Assembly (NCBI GenBank): GCA_903863845.1
Contig: CAIPDP010000052.1
Location: 1 to 44,933 of the forward strand
Reading direction: 5' to 3'
DNA from: an uncultured Mucilaginibacter sp.
GTDB lineage: Bacteria > Bacteroidota > Bacteroidia > Sphingobacteriales > Sphingobacteriaceae
Length of the DNA: 44,933 nucleotides
Positions 34,060 to 43,443 of this stretch are shown piece by piece. The notes below the pieces were generated by a model. That model was given only the letters and a program-made list of their open reading frames with translations, ran no database searches and had not been told where the DNA came from. How positions within the stretch are numbered: the first letter of the stretch is position 1; each line of letters starts with the position of its first letter. The position numbers and the translations under genes were made by a program.

Positions 34060-34398
34060 GTCGGTAGTGCTAAAAGACTGAGAAAATCATAATGATCGCC
34101 CCTGAAAATAAAATACTGGTACGCATGCTAATTGCGAGAACACTATCATCGCAACCATGGGAATTAATCAGTTGGTTCTCATGTTAAAATAAGCCGAAAA
34201 TAGCAAGTGAGAAAACTATCAAATAAGGTGGGAAAGGATTTGGTTTCGGGTACTTGTGAAAGGTTTAAGCAAGTACAGGAGTATCCCGAAATAGCTGCTA
34301 TCCCTGGCCAGTTTCCCAGCGTATATCGGGACGTATTAGTCAAATTGATTCATCTGTCAAGAAAAAAATAGATAAATTGCGACCATGATTAAAAAAAA
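34060..34398. other. Intergenic region with one doubtful short frame
   Basis: 339 bp between divergent genes. A 54-codon plus-strand frame starts at GTG 34207, just after an in-frame TAG, and stops at 34369-34371. Its ending (YPEIAAIPGQFPSVYRDVLVKL) looks protein-like, so it could be a gene remnant, but no family was recognised. No promoter or RNA was seen. Confidence 0.35.
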
Positions 34399-34737
34399 AT
34401 GACCGAACTCCCTCCTTGTCCCCAATGTAAATCTACCTATACCTATGAAATGGCCGATCTGTTAGTTTGCCCTGAATGTGGTCATGAATGGAATCCAAAG
34501 GAGATTGATGCTCCTGAAACTACTTTTGAAGTAAAAGATTCCAACGGGAATATCCTGCAAAACGGTGATACAGTAGTAACCATCAAAAACTTACCGGTAC
34601 GCGGTAGCTCACAAAGCATCAAAGCAGGCACCAAAGTTAAAAACATCAAACTGGTTGACAGCGATCATAATATCGATTGTAAGATAGACGGCTTTGGCGC
34701 TATGGCGCTGAAATCAGAGTTTGTAAAGAAGGCTTGA
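34399..34737 (+). CDS. yjdM: YjdM/PhnA-family zinc-ribbon protein
   Basis: 112 residues, full length for the family. An N-terminal zinc ribbon ([25 protein letters not shown], Cys pairs at about 8/11 and 28/31) is followed by the C-terminal domain with [15 protein letters not shown], then [28 protein letters not shown] and LKSEFVKK, which closely follow the E. coli YjdM (PhnA) sequence as remembered. Despite the old name it is not a phosphonoacetate hydrolase; its role remains unclear. It is a stand-alone gene. Start supported by the zinc-ribbon position. Confidence 0.92.
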   Translation: MTELPPCPQCKSTYTYEMADLLVCPECGHEWNPKEIDAPETTFEVKDSNGNILQNGDTVVTIKNLPVRGSSQSIKAGTKVKNIKLVDSDHNIDCKIDGFGAMALKSEFVKKA

Positions 34738-34974
34738 TGAGCCATCCCCAGGTGATCGAAAGTTTGTAATTGGTATTTAGATAAAATTGGGGTTTATAGC
34801 ATTGATAAATTTTAAATAATGCTATTCATGATCCCAGTTAAAATTAACACAACGATTCTAAACTACACTTTAAACAAAGAGTACTTTAACTTCAACGACC
34901 AGGTATCATGCAATACAGCTGCAAGTCTATACTTCAGATCAACTGAATTTAATTAATAGGTTCTTTTTTATAAT

Positions 34975-35118
34975 TTGAGCTTTAAAGCCAGGAATGCGGA
35001 AAATAATAGTTCATTCATAGATTACCTAAGTAGATTAGAGGTGGAGTTTAAACTCGAAGATAAAATTGCAGTCGCTGAGACGCTAATTGAAATTATTCGT
35101 AGGAGCAAAATTCAATAA
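34975..35118 (+). pseudogene. Possible gene fragment (47 codons, TTG start or none)
   Basis: Immediately after an in-frame TAG, a frame from TTG 34975 to TAA 35118 encodes 47 residues, highly charged and helical (SSFIDYLSRLEVEFKLEDK, then ETLIEIIRRSKIQ). No ATG is present. It reads like the tail of a protein that has lost its beginning. Chance is possible for so short a frame. Confidence 0.25.
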
Positions 35119-35142
35119 TTGAAATTATTGAAAAGAAATCAC

Positions 35143-35353
35143 ATGCCCGTTTCTCCAAAGACAACCGGGTATAATGCCCATTACTCTAAAAAATCAACCA
35201 GGCGGCTTGTTTACACGACGCAGCGCCAAAAGACTATTCGGGTGAACCTCATCAACTTTTTTAAGTGGCCCGACAAGCCCCCTGTTTAATTTTGGCCTCC
35301 ATTCTACCCGTTTACTTTTGGAAGCCGTAAAATCTCTGCTTTCGGATGCTTAA
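35143..35353 (+). pseudogene. Possible small gene, apparently frameshifted
   Basis: ATG 35143 opens a 48-codon basic frame (MPVSPKTTGYNAHYSKKSTR, then INFFKWPDKPPV) ending at TAA 35287-35289. One base over, the coding look continues (FNFGLHSTRLLLEAVKSLLS) to TAA 35351-35353. The join suggests a one-base loss or gain near 35285. No family recognised. It may also be an intact 48-residue gene. Confidence 0.3.
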
Positions 35354-35444
35354 GATTGATTAGCGATAGTTTGAACTATTCCAACCCAAGACTAAGTTTC
35401 TATGAAAATATTTCTATATACCTTTATAAATAAAACATTATTAT

Positions 35445-36029
35445 ATGAATTTGGCAATTTCTTTATGTGATGCATGTCAATTGGATTGGACAGCTATAGG
35501 GACTATATTATTGGCAATAGCAGCATTCGCCAGTATGGGACAACAATGGCGGCAATTTAAAAAACTTAGAGCCGATGATAGTGAACGCGCTTTTAAAAAT
35601 AGCAGTGTAACCCTTATAACCGATTTTGATAAACAGTTTGACGATTTAATAGACGAAAGAATTAAAGTAGCCAAGATTATTATTGAAAATAAGATTTTGG
35701 AAAACCCCTCTTTTGACTTTAGTATCCTTCAAAATAGAATGGATGACATTTATGACTTCTTTGACACGCTGGGATATTTCGTCGAGCAAAAGTATATCAA
35801 ACCTGAAGTAGTTCACCAATATTTTTATCATTGGTTTTCCATGTACTTTGAGTTTTATAAAATTTATAATATTAAAGAGCTATCAGGATTTGACAAAACA
35901 GTTTGGAACAATATGCCCAAGCTTTCGGAAATAATGGAAAATGTAGAGTCCGAACTACTCGGGAAGCGAAGAAAAAAAATCACTAAAGATGATTTAGTTA
36001 AGTTTTTTGGGGAAGAAACATTAGAATGA
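35445..36029 (+). CDS. DUF4760-like membrane-anchored protein
   Basis: 194 residues. One membrane helix near the N-terminus (DWTAIGTILLAIAAFASMGQQW, about 14-35) precedes a wholly helical cytoplasmic part containing MDDIYDFFDTLGYFVEQKYIKPEVVHQYFYHWF, which resembles the DUF4760 family pattern of a helix, a G-[YF]-[FL]-V motif and then a second helix pair. A basic stretch (GKRRKKITKDDLVKFF) ends the protein. It is convergent with the CHAT-like gene, only 35 bp apart. Proteins of this kind often lie in accessory islands; function is unknown. Family assignment is by pattern only. Confidence 0.55.
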   Translation: MNLAISLCDACQLDWTAIGTILLAIAAFASMGQQWRQFKKLRADDSERAFKNSSVTLITDFDKQFDDLIDERIKVAKIIIENKILENPSFDFSILQNRMDDIYDFFDTLGYFVEQKYIKPEVVHQYFYHWFSMYFEFYKIYNIKELSGFDKTVWNNMPKLSEIMENVESELLGKRRKKITKDDLVKFFGEETLE

Positions 36030-36064
36030 TAAAATAAAAGGTACACTAACTTTTGAATTTCTCA

Positions 36065-36697
36065 TTATCTTAAACCTTCAATGCCAGGAGTGATTGTTTT
36101 GACTGGATCAAATCTCTTTAATGTAATTCCCTTTGATTTGCTGATTGAAAAATAATTCAGAGGCTCGTCAAACATATCGACGATTTTTTGAAGATTTTCA
36201 ATCAAGTGAATGCGAAGCATTATATTTCTGTTGGTTTTAAACATTAGGTGATAGAACGAAGCCCAAATTATCGTCGCATCTTTAAATTCAATTGTTTTGA
36301 TTGGCCCGATAACTGAAAGACAGTTTGACAAAAGAATTACTGCTTTAGCAAGACTTAAATTAACTGAAGAGCACGTTGATAAAAATAGTCTTTTCTTGTG
36401 CAAATAGGCACTTAGAATGACGCCAAATTCTTTATATGGTATTTCATCCAGTGTAAGATAAATTTTTCTATTTCCCCCGTGGCAAGATATATGTAGATAT
36501 TTGAAGCCAGATATTTTGAAAACCTCTAAAACATTAACCAACTCTATTTTTGTTCTTATATAGTAATATTTAAAGGGAACCTTATTTAAATGGAGAATAT
36601 TAGAAAGAATCATACCTTCAAACAAGTTTTTATCTTCATTATCAAAAGATAAACTTTCGATAATGAAAACACCAGGTATAATAGTCTCACTATCCAT
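36065..36697 (-). CDS. Small CHAT/caspase-like protein, last gene of the R-M operon
   Basis: 210 residues. The centre reads like a minimal CHAT (caspase-family) fold: a strand and His in FKYLHISCHGGNRKIYLTL (His73-Gly74), then LFLSTCSSVNLSLAKAVILL with Cys109 after a hydrophobic strand, and CLSVIGPIKTIEFKDATIIWASFYHLMF, which matches the helix-strand-helix that usually follows in CHAT domains. His73 and Cys109 would be the catalytic dyad. No TPR or other effector domain is fused. It begins 9 bp after the Res gene and is surely co-transcribed with it. The region is AT-rich (17 G/C in 36181-36240). Fold assignment is from motif reading and needs a profile search. Confidence 0.6.
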   Translation of the reverse strand: MDSETIIPGVFIIESLSFDNEDKNLFEGMILSNILHLNKVPFKYYYIRTKIELVNVLEVFKISGFKYLHISCHGGNRKIYLTLDEIPYKEFGVILSAYLHKKRLFLSTCSSVNLSLAKAVILLSNCLSVIGPIKTIEFKDATIIWASFYHLMFKTNRNIMLRIHLIENLQKIVDMFDEPLNYFSISKSKGITLKRFDPVKTITPGIEGLR

Positions 36698-36706
36698 AGC
36701 AAAAAC

Positions 36707-39700
36707 TTAATTTAAAAATTTATTATCAGGCGCTTTATTCAAACTGTTAAGAAGTTCAATAGGGTTATTTAACAGCTCGGGATTTTTGTCATAAAAGATG
36801 GTTTCGTCTGTCGTTAAAAGCCTGGTTATTATTTGTGACACTCCTTCGCTATTGGTGGTTTTTATAATTATCAGGGAGCCCATTTTAGTTGCAAAAAATG
36901 GTACATCTTTTATTGAATTTATCAGCATTGCCGCTGCCTCAGCATTATTCTTATTTACTTCCGATTGAAATTTTTCAATCTGCTGCAATTCAATTGCCTT
37001 TTTAGTTTTGTAGAATAGCTCTTGAGCTTCTTTACTCCTAAATACATTTTGGATTTTATAGACAATATTTCTTTTGAACCAAGAACCTTGTTTAATTTGC
37101 CCCTCATCAGAAATTTCAAAACCTTCAGTTTCAAAAAAATTACTGGTTGCATCAAATACATTTTCTGCAACTGTGAGATCGTCGGTACCTACATATATGT
37201 GCCCTTTATAGCTTAAGGTTGAATTAGCTAAAATCAATTCTAAGTCATTAGGATCAAATGACACTGACCAACTCCATTTTCCAAATCCTCCGTGTTGGTT
37301 AACTGCTCTACACCATTCATCCAAATAAGCTCTTTTTGTTTTGTTTTGGTCACTATCCTGGCCTTTTGTTTCGAGTATTAAATTTTCGCCATTATTCAAC
37401 TTTACGATAAAGTCAGGGAAATAGCGCCTTACAACACCTTGATAGTTATAATAGACGACAAAATTCAAATGGTCATTTTTTACAAATGAACTAACGCTGT
37501 GAGAATCGTTAATAGTTTTTGCTTCTAGATATTCCCAATTACTGTCAACAACGACAAAATTTGTGTGTGTATTTTCGAAAGGCGCACAAGGTTTACTCGT
37601 CCACCATGTCCTTATTTCAGAAGTTGACCGTATAGGATTCTCTTTATCAAATACTGGCGAAAGTTGACTTGTATTTACAGCTCTTATCTCATTCCAAATA
37701 TGCTGAATGACCTTATTCATATTCAGCATTATCAAAATTCTTTTCCTAGCCCCATCCTGGTTGAACAAGGGATTTTTGATGACGATTTTATTAGAGTAAA
37801 TGAATTTCTCAATAATATTAATCAACTGTATTAGGAATGCTTCCTTGCTTCCTTTCCAATCCGGTTTTTTTTCCGAGTTATAGATTGCAGTCGCAATTTT
37901 GAAAATTATTGTTTGAAGCCTGAATTTCTCCCCAATCTCTTTTAAATCGATTTCTGACAATGCCGCTGGGTTTGGCTTGCCTGCAACAATAGCGGCTAAT
38001 TCCGCTTCAGTTATGGATTGGTAAGGGTCAAGTTCTAAAGTCTTAACCTTTGCTATATCTAAAGTTAATTGCGGTTTATATACATGATCTATTCTTATAA
38101 CATTCGGAAAGGTGATCTCGTGTTCTATTTTTTCTTTGACAGGCGTTATTTGCGTTTTTGGCTTTGGTGGCGGAGGTGGCGGACCGTCAGTCCCACCCTC
38201 ATGGGGCAAGAATGTGAACGGCACGCCAAAGATATTAACGTATTCCGCTTCAAATAAACCATCTTTCCCAACGTCATATGAAGTTCTTCTTAAACCACGG
38301 CCAACAACTTGTTCGCAAAGCAACTGACTACTAAAAGCCCGTAAGCCCATAATGTGCGTTACAGTTTTAGCATCCCAGCCCTCGCTGAGCATACCTACTG
38401 AAATAACATTTTGAATATGTTCGCCTGGCTCACCTATCTTTCCTACAGTATCAACAGTTTTTCTAAGTAATTCGGCTTGCTGCTTCTTTGTTAGTTTCTT
38501 CTCCTTTAATTCATCTTCGCCATCTGTATCAGTTTCTATAGTTTCTATTTCTGTTAGTTCAATCTCCTCTGTTTCTGCTTCAGCTTTTTGCAAAACACTG
38601 CTATCAATCTGCAAGGTTTTGTCGGCATCACATAAATCTGCTAAGCCGACAATTGATAGAGAAAACGCGTCTGTGTCAAAAGAGTATTTTATTCTTGCGG
38701 AGGTAACAGTCGTATTAGCGACAGTGATCATTACAGGGGGGATTCTGAACCCGGCTTTTTCCCAATCATCTTTTGTTGCCTTCCAGTCCTTTCCTAAAAG
38801 AACATAAGCATTTCTAATTAAGTCAGGTAAAGGAACAGTCTCATCAACCTTTTGATTAATATCGTCCTTTACCGTTTCATCTGCATAGATATGATAAAGT
38901 CGTGACCGTAGTTCCTTGTCAGGATTCCCATCATCCCGAACAACAACTCTTGGCGTTTTTACCAAACCCGCTTCAATCGCGTCATTCAATCCAAAGTCCG
39001 AAACAATCCATGGAAATAAAGCCTCCTCACTTGCTTTTTTACCACTCGGCGCAAATGGGGTTGCTGACAGGTCAAAACAACGCAAAATTCCTCTCGCTCT
39101 ATTAATGCGGTCTAAGCCGCCAACCCAAACCGTGCTTTCCTCAATTTCTTCTTTCTTAAGACCCTTTACTTTGCTCTCCGCAGGAATGCGCCAGGCGTGG
39201 TGAGCCTCGTCATTGATAACTAGCAGATTAGAAGAGCTCGATAGGTCGCCTAAAACCTCCCTGACATAGGCTTCATCGCTTTTCGCGCCGCGTTTATCAA
39301 CTGATTTCTTTTTCGCAATTTTTTCGTCATTTTGCCAAGCCAGCGCATGCCAGTTGATTATTTTAATTTTGCCTTGCCTGAGTGAATCCATCAGACCTGA
39401 GGGCACAATATTAAATTCTTCGTAATAATTATCGGCGTCCGATGTATTTAGAACGGAAAGACGGTTTTTGACGGTGAGACCCGGTGCAACAATCAGTACA
39501 TTTTTCGAAAAACGTGGGTCTTTCCCGTTGGCTACTTTGTTGAGAATGTTCCACGCAATAAGTTGGCTCATGACTATGGTCTTTCCTGAACCTGTCGCCA
39601 TTTTACTACACCAACGACTAAAATCACCGCCGTCCCCTGGAATCACAACACCCGTTTTTTCAGCTTCTGGAGCTTCAGTTAGCCATATTAAGGTTTCTAT

Positions 39701-40027
39701 GGCTTCCAATTGGCAAAAGAAAAAGCGCCGGTCTTTTCTCTCTTCCGGGTCTTGCCAATGCTGTAACAGTCTTTTAGTTATACCCGTAACACCCGGATAA
39801 TCATTTTCGCGCCATTTTTTTATTCTTGGCCGTATTAAATTTACTAAAGGAATCTCGACAAATTGTCCCGGATCATCAAAACCCTTTGATTGCTCCGAAG
39901 CAACAATATATCCCGCCGGTCTGCGACCTTGTTGCAATATAAATTCCCTTGTCTCCCTAATGTATTCCCAATAGCACTCAGGTTCAATATAGGGGGAGTT
40001 AATTATCAGCTTATCAATTTTCTTCAT
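36707..40027 (-). CDS. Type III-like restriction enzyme Res subunit (helicase + nuclease)
   Basis: 1106 residues. Superfamily 2 helicase motifs are in order: Walker A ATGSGKT (144-150), DEAH (273-276), SATPF (321-325), and motif VI QVVGRGLRRT near 575. A PD-(D/E)xK nuclease follows: YFPDFIVKLNNGENLILETKG, with Asp near 872 and ETK near 886. A long acidic spacer and a PPPPPPKPK stretch sit between. The type resembles the large Res proteins annotated as BPTD_3080 family, from memory. It starts 3 bp after the methyltransferase stop and cuts DNA in partnership with it after ATP-driven translocation. Confidence 0.88.
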   Translation of the reverse strand: MKKIDKLIINSPYIEPECYWEYIRETREFILQQGRRPAGYIVASEQSKGFDDPGQFVEIPLVNLIRPRIKKWRENDYPGVTGITKRLLQHWQDPEERKDRRFFFCQLEAIETLIWLTEAPEAEKTGVVIPGDGGDFSRWCSKMATGSGKTIVMSQLIAWNILNKVANGKDPRFSKNVLIVAPGLTVKNRLSVLNTSDADNYYEEFNIVPSGLMDSLRQGKIKIINWHALAWQNDEKIAKKKSVDKRGAKSDEAYVREVLGDLSSSSNLLVINDEAHHAWRIPAESKVKGLKKEEIEESTVWVGGLDRINRARGILRCFDLSATPFAPSGKKASEEALFPWIVSDFGLNDAIEAGLVKTPRVVVRDDGNPDKELRSRLYHIYADETVKDDINQKVDETVPLPDLIRNAYVLLGKDWKATKDDWEKAGFRIPPVMITVANTTVTSARIKYSFDTDAFSLSIVGLADLCDADKTLQIDSSVLQKAEAETEEIELTEIETIETDTDGEDELKEKKLTKKQQAELLRKTVDTVGKIGEPGEHIQNVISVGMLSEGWDAKTVTHIMGLRAFSSQLLCEQVVGRGLRRTSYDVGKDGLFEAEYVNIFGVPFTFLPHEGGTDGPPPPPPKPKTQITPVKEKIEHEITFPNVIRIDHVYKPQLTLDIAKVKTLELDPYQSITEAELAAIVAGKPNPAALSEIDLKEIGEKFRLQTIIFKIATAIYNSEKKPDWKGSKEAFLIQLINIIEKFIYSNKIVIKNPLFNQDGARKRILIMLNMNKVIQHIWNEIRAVNTSQLSPVFDKENPIRSTSEIRTWWTSKPCAPFENTHTNFVVVDSNWEYLEAKTINDSHSVSSFVKNDHLNFVVYYNYQGVVRRYFPDFIVKLNNGENLILETKGQDSDQNKTKRAYLDEWCRAVNQHGGFGKWSWSVSFDPNDLELILANSTLSYKGHIYVGTDDLTVAENVFDATSNFFETEGFEISDEGQIKQGSWFKRNIVYKIQNVFRSKEAQELFYKTKKAIELQQIEKFQSEVNKNNAEAAAMLINSIKDVPFFATKMGSLIIIKTTNSEGVSQIITRLLTTDETIFYDKNPELLNNPIELLNSLNKAPDNKFLN

Positions 40028-40030
40028 TGG

Positions 40031-42541
40031 TTATAATCTGATAATTTTCAAACTTTCTATACCTCTGGCATCAACGATCTTAACACCAACGTTTTTTCCC
40101 GGTATAAAGGGAAGAGAAACAGTTCCACCAAAAGCCTCGATTTTTTCTTCGTCAATTTCGGCCTTAAGATTTTTAGCTAATGTGGCCCAGCCCTCCTTTG
40201 CGCCCGCCATTGGGAAGAATACTTGGGATGGGAACAAACTGCGTCCATCATAATCATGGTCAAGCATCCACATGGCAATGTCGCGCTTACCGCCACTTTC
40301 AACTTTCCCTGTTTTTGGATCATAGTAATCAAACCCATTTACCTCGACGATATACTTTACAATGCCCTTGTCAGATTTAACCTCACTGATCTGTACATCA
40401 GGTTGGCCTATAAGCCAAAAACTCTCATTGCTGCTTCGTTTCTTTTTCAAATCATCTGTTAATAAATCAGCATTCATTTGAGCCTCTAGTAGGGTTACAC
40501 CTGGCCAATTCGTTTCCTCAATATCTTTTCTCGCTTCAGGGTCAAATTGAAATGCACAGAACAGAATAATTGCAGGTTTGGGCCGCAGTGTGCTTGCCTC
40601 GTCTAATGCAAGTTCCACCAAACGTTGCTCCAATGGAGCATGTTCAGGGCCAAAACACACAACCACTCGCTTAGGATTATCTTCTTTAGTTTCTGCATCA
40701 GCTTGTAGAAAACGTGTTCCGCTCAATGGCTCAACTCTTGAAAATTCGATCAGTTTTCCACCTTTAGCTCTAACACCTGTTCTCTGCAATTCATTACGCC
40801 ATTCATCCTGTCTTAAAGTCTCGCCCGTTCTTGACACGGAGTTATCAGCGGATAAATCATCATCTTTCTCAAATTCTTCGAACGATTTAGCAATAGGGGC
40901 AGGGACTGCCTCGACCGTAAATGGGCCAGTCACCCTACACTTTTTAGTATTAACTAACGGGTGATCATATAATACCTCTTCTCCCGTTGGATTATTGTTT
41001 GCTAGGTCTCCTAAAGTAACATGCGGTACTTTGCTATATAAGAATCCACTGCCTACTCCCTCTATTGGATATGCTAATTCATAAAAGTTATAGTTTGATT
41101 TTAGTAGTCTTTGTTTAGCTAAAGTCAACGCAACTCTTGAGGTATCACACGTAATCCATCGTCTTCCCAAATTTTCAGAAGCAAAAGCTGTTGTACCGCT
41201 TCCGCAAGTGGGATCGAATATTAAATCTCCGGGATCAGAGCACATATTTATACATCTCGCAATGACTTTAGGATTAGTTTCAACAACATATCGTTTAGCC
41301 TCAGAAAAACCGCCAGATGTGTCGTTCCAATGATTGGTTAATAGACTTACTGGATAATCATTAAAATAATTTATGAAGTAAAGTTTTGAGCCTAACTGCA
41401 TAATTCTTTTTTTTGCAATCAAAATTTCCATTCCTTGCTTTGTCGTTTTCCAGCTCTTCCCAGTTTCCGGTTTAAACGTTTTTCCATCAAATTCGACGTT
41501 GTAAATGCAAGTCGGTGTATACCCACTTGAATATGTATCTAAACGACAAAATAACTTTGCATCTTTGGGTAAGAGTTTTATATTTTCTTTCTCTTCATCA
41601 TTTAGTTTTCTCCTTGTACCATCAGCTTCCTCAACAAACGAGTACTCTCCCGTAATTTCCCTAGAAGTAAAGAGCTGGCGATACTTAACTTTATTTTTAT
41701 CTTTTGCATACCATACAATATGGTCATACATATTTTCTAAATGTTTAGCACCGAACGGCATTCCTTTGACACGTACTGTAATAATTGACATGAAATTATC
41801 GTACCCGAAAACCTCATCCATAATATTTCTAACATAATGTACATTGTCTTCACCAATTTGGATAAAGCAAGAACCCGAATCGTTTAAAAGCTCTTTACTT
41901 AACAAGATTCTATCCCGTAAGTAAGTCAAATAGGAGTGTATCCCTAATTCCCAGGTATCCCTAAATGCTTTAATCATCTCCGGCTCAGTGGTTAAATCTT
42001 CGTCCTTTTCCTTGACATCCCTTTTGTTGACAAAAGGTTGAAAATTGCTTCCATATTTTATTCCATACGGGGGATCAAAATAAACCATTTGCACTTTGTC
42101 GCTCATGCCCTCTTTTTCAAGAAGGCTGTTCATTACCAAAAGGCTGTCGCCGGCAATCAGACGATTTGTCCAATTTTCCTTATGTTTGTAAAACTCAATT
42201 GCCTCTCTCAACGGCATCTTTTGTTCTTCAAAAAGACTCATTTGTGCCGAGTGTTCCTCTTCCTTTTTTACCGCCTCTACAATTCGTCTTGCATCAATAC
42301 GTTCGTGTACATGTAAGCTAACAGTCGGTATTTCAAAACTGGCACGTTCCGTTTTGCCCGCCCAAACTAATTGGGGATCAAGGTGAGGATCATATTTGTA
42401 TGTCTTCTTTCTATATCCCCCATTATCTGTTTGAGCGGTCACTAAGCCAACAGGCGGGTTATTCAGTCGCTCCTTATCCTTATGTTCGTACTGTTCTATA
42501 GGTTTTTGACTATTGCTGTCAGACCGAGTTTTTTTTGCCAT
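40031..42541 (-). CDS. Type III-like DNA adenine methyltransferase (Mod)
   Basis: 836 residues. Catalytic DPPY (156-159, in MVYFDPPYGIKYG) precedes the AdoMet-binding motif PTCGSGTTAFASENLGRRW (about 443-461), so the order is beta class, as in type III Mod proteins and N6-adenine methyltransferases. The recognition region lies between them. A long C-terminal extension of about 350 residues, with no recognised motif, makes it larger than classic EcoP-type Mod. It follows a 241-codon gene by 36 bp and precedes Res by 3 bp. It should both protect host DNA and give the complex its specificity. Confidence 0.88.
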   Translation of the reverse strand: MAKKTRSDSNSQKPIEQYEHKDKERLNNPPVGLVTAQTDNGGYRKKTYKYDPHLDPQLVWAGKTERASFEIPTVSLHVHERIDARRIVEAVKKEEEHSAQMSLFEEQKMPLREAIEFYKHKENWTNRLIAGDSLLVMNSLLEKEGMSDKVQMVYFDPPYGIKYGSNFQPFVNKRDVKEKDEDLTTEPEMIKAFRDTWELGIHSYLTYLRDRILLSKELLNDSGSCFIQIGEDNVHYVRNIMDEVFGYDNFMSIITVRVKGMPFGAKHLENMYDHIVWYAKDKNKVKYRQLFTSREITGEYSFVEEADGTRRKLNDEEKENIKLLPKDAKLFCRLDTYSSGYTPTCIYNVEFDGKTFKPETGKSWKTTKQGMEILIAKKRIMQLGSKLYFINYFNDYPVSLLTNHWNDTSGGFSEAKRYVVETNPKVIARCINMCSDPGDLIFDPTCGSGTTAFASENLGRRWITCDTSRVALTLAKQRLLKSNYNFYELAYPIEGVGSGFLYSKVPHVTLGDLANNNPTGEEVLYDHPLVNTKKCRVTGPFTVEAVPAPIAKSFEEFEKDDDLSADNSVSRTGETLRQDEWRNELQRTGVRAKGGKLIEFSRVEPLSGTRFLQADAETKEDNPKRVVVCFGPEHAPLEQRLVELALDEASTLRPKPAIILFCAFQFDPEARKDIEETNWPGVTLLEAQMNADLLTDDLKKKRSSNESFWLIGQPDVQISEVKSDKGIVKYIVEVNGFDYYDPKTGKVESGGKRDIAMWMLDHDYDGRSLFPSQVFFPMAGAKEGWATLAKNLKAEIDEEKIEAFGGTVSLPFIPGKNVGVKIVDARGIESLKIIRL

Positions 42542-42577
42542 TGATTATGTAGTTATGAATGGTTCGAGGTTAATAAT

Positions 42578-43303
42578 TTACAAAGGTCGATTAGTGTCTG
42601 ACCAGAAAATCAAATCTAAAAGTTTTATGTCGGTAAGTTTATCCTTTTTGAAAAGGTTTTTTTTGTCCATTTCAAAAATTTGATTCCTTATTTCAGTTAT
42701 TCCTTTTTGATTGGAGACAGAATAATTCTTATATGCGTCGCTTATGACTATAAAAGACAAGAAAAACCCTTCGTTTTTTAGTCCAAAGCCATCTTTTATT
42801 GGATTGTCCAAAGCGCAGTAATCGCCAGGCAAGAAATTGTGCACAAGTTTGGTGAAGAATGAGCCAAGGTTAATCTCCTTGTATGAGTCACCACGCCTCA
42901 CCAGAGCTCGTGAAAAGTAATTATAATACAGTTCAGCGAGTCTTCCCCCCTCAATCAATTTAAGAATGGCTGACTTTGAGATTTCAAGCATTGACAGATA
43001 TTCATTCGTTATTCCTTGAAGTCCGTATTGCTGTTTGAATTTTCCAAAAAAATTCTCATCGGCGAGGAAATTCTGTGAATCACTTAAAATTGAAAAATAG
43101 TATTCCTGAAATTTAGATGACCGAGGATTATTAAAGTGGAATTTGATTTTTTCAATAGCCCAATGACAACCGGTATCGCTGCTAATTGCATCTGAGATTT
43201 TTCTGAAAACAGAATCAGATAAAATATTGGCATAAAGGTTTAGCTGAGTGTTCAAGAGTCTAAAGGAAAAGGTTTTTATAAAAGTATAAAAATAACTATA
43301 CAA
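42578..43303 (-). CDS. Unknown protein, first gene of the R-M operon
   Basis: Up to 241 residues, not recognised. The frame opens at TTG 43303 and has no ATG until about residue 106, so the true start is uncertain; a TTG at 43255 is another option. The protein is mostly helical and charged, with a middle segment GRLAELYYNYFSRALVRRGD, then LPGDYCALDNPIKDGFGLKNEGFF. No membrane helix after the first residues and no catalytic motif were identified. It lies 36 bp before the Mod gene and is strongly AT-rich (17 G/C in 42661-42720). In this position an R-M accessory or defence role is plausible, but unsupported by homology. Confidence 0.55.
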   Translation of the reverse strand: MYSYFYTFIKTFSFRLLNTQLNLYANILSDSVFRKISDAISSDTGCHWAIEKIKFHFNNPRSSKFQEYYFSILSDSQNFLADENFFGKFKQQYGLQGITNEYLSMLEISKSAILKLIEGGRLAELYYNYFSRALVRRGDSYKEINLGSFFTKLVHNFLPGDYCALDNPIKDGFGLKNEGFFLSFIVISDAYKNYSVSNQKGITEIRNQIFEMDKKNLFKKDKLTDIKLLDLIFWSDTNRPL

Positions 43304-43443
43304 AAGATATTTTGGACGAATTACCCTGAAATATTCTAATTAAATTTACTTGGAAAATTTAAAGGTTAAAAAAAATATCAGTTGAATTGAAGGTGCATTT
43401 CGAATAACGCAAATTCCGGCAAACCCACTTGTAATTAAAAGCA

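Larger units (their letters stand above)
34738..35444. other. Long intergenic region with possible gene remnants
   Basis: About 707 bp without a firm gene. Two plus-strand stretches look protein-like and are listed separately: 34975-35118 and 35143-35353. The remainder is AT-rich. No RNA gene or terminator was recognised. This is where the ordinary chromosome gives way to the defence-type region, so decayed mobile or defence DNA is plausible. Confidence 0.45.

Noticed and set aside
36065..36697. CHAT-like gene as a stray unrelated gene
   Set aside because: It is on the same strand, 9 bp after Res, with no room for a separate terminator, so it was kept as an operon member.
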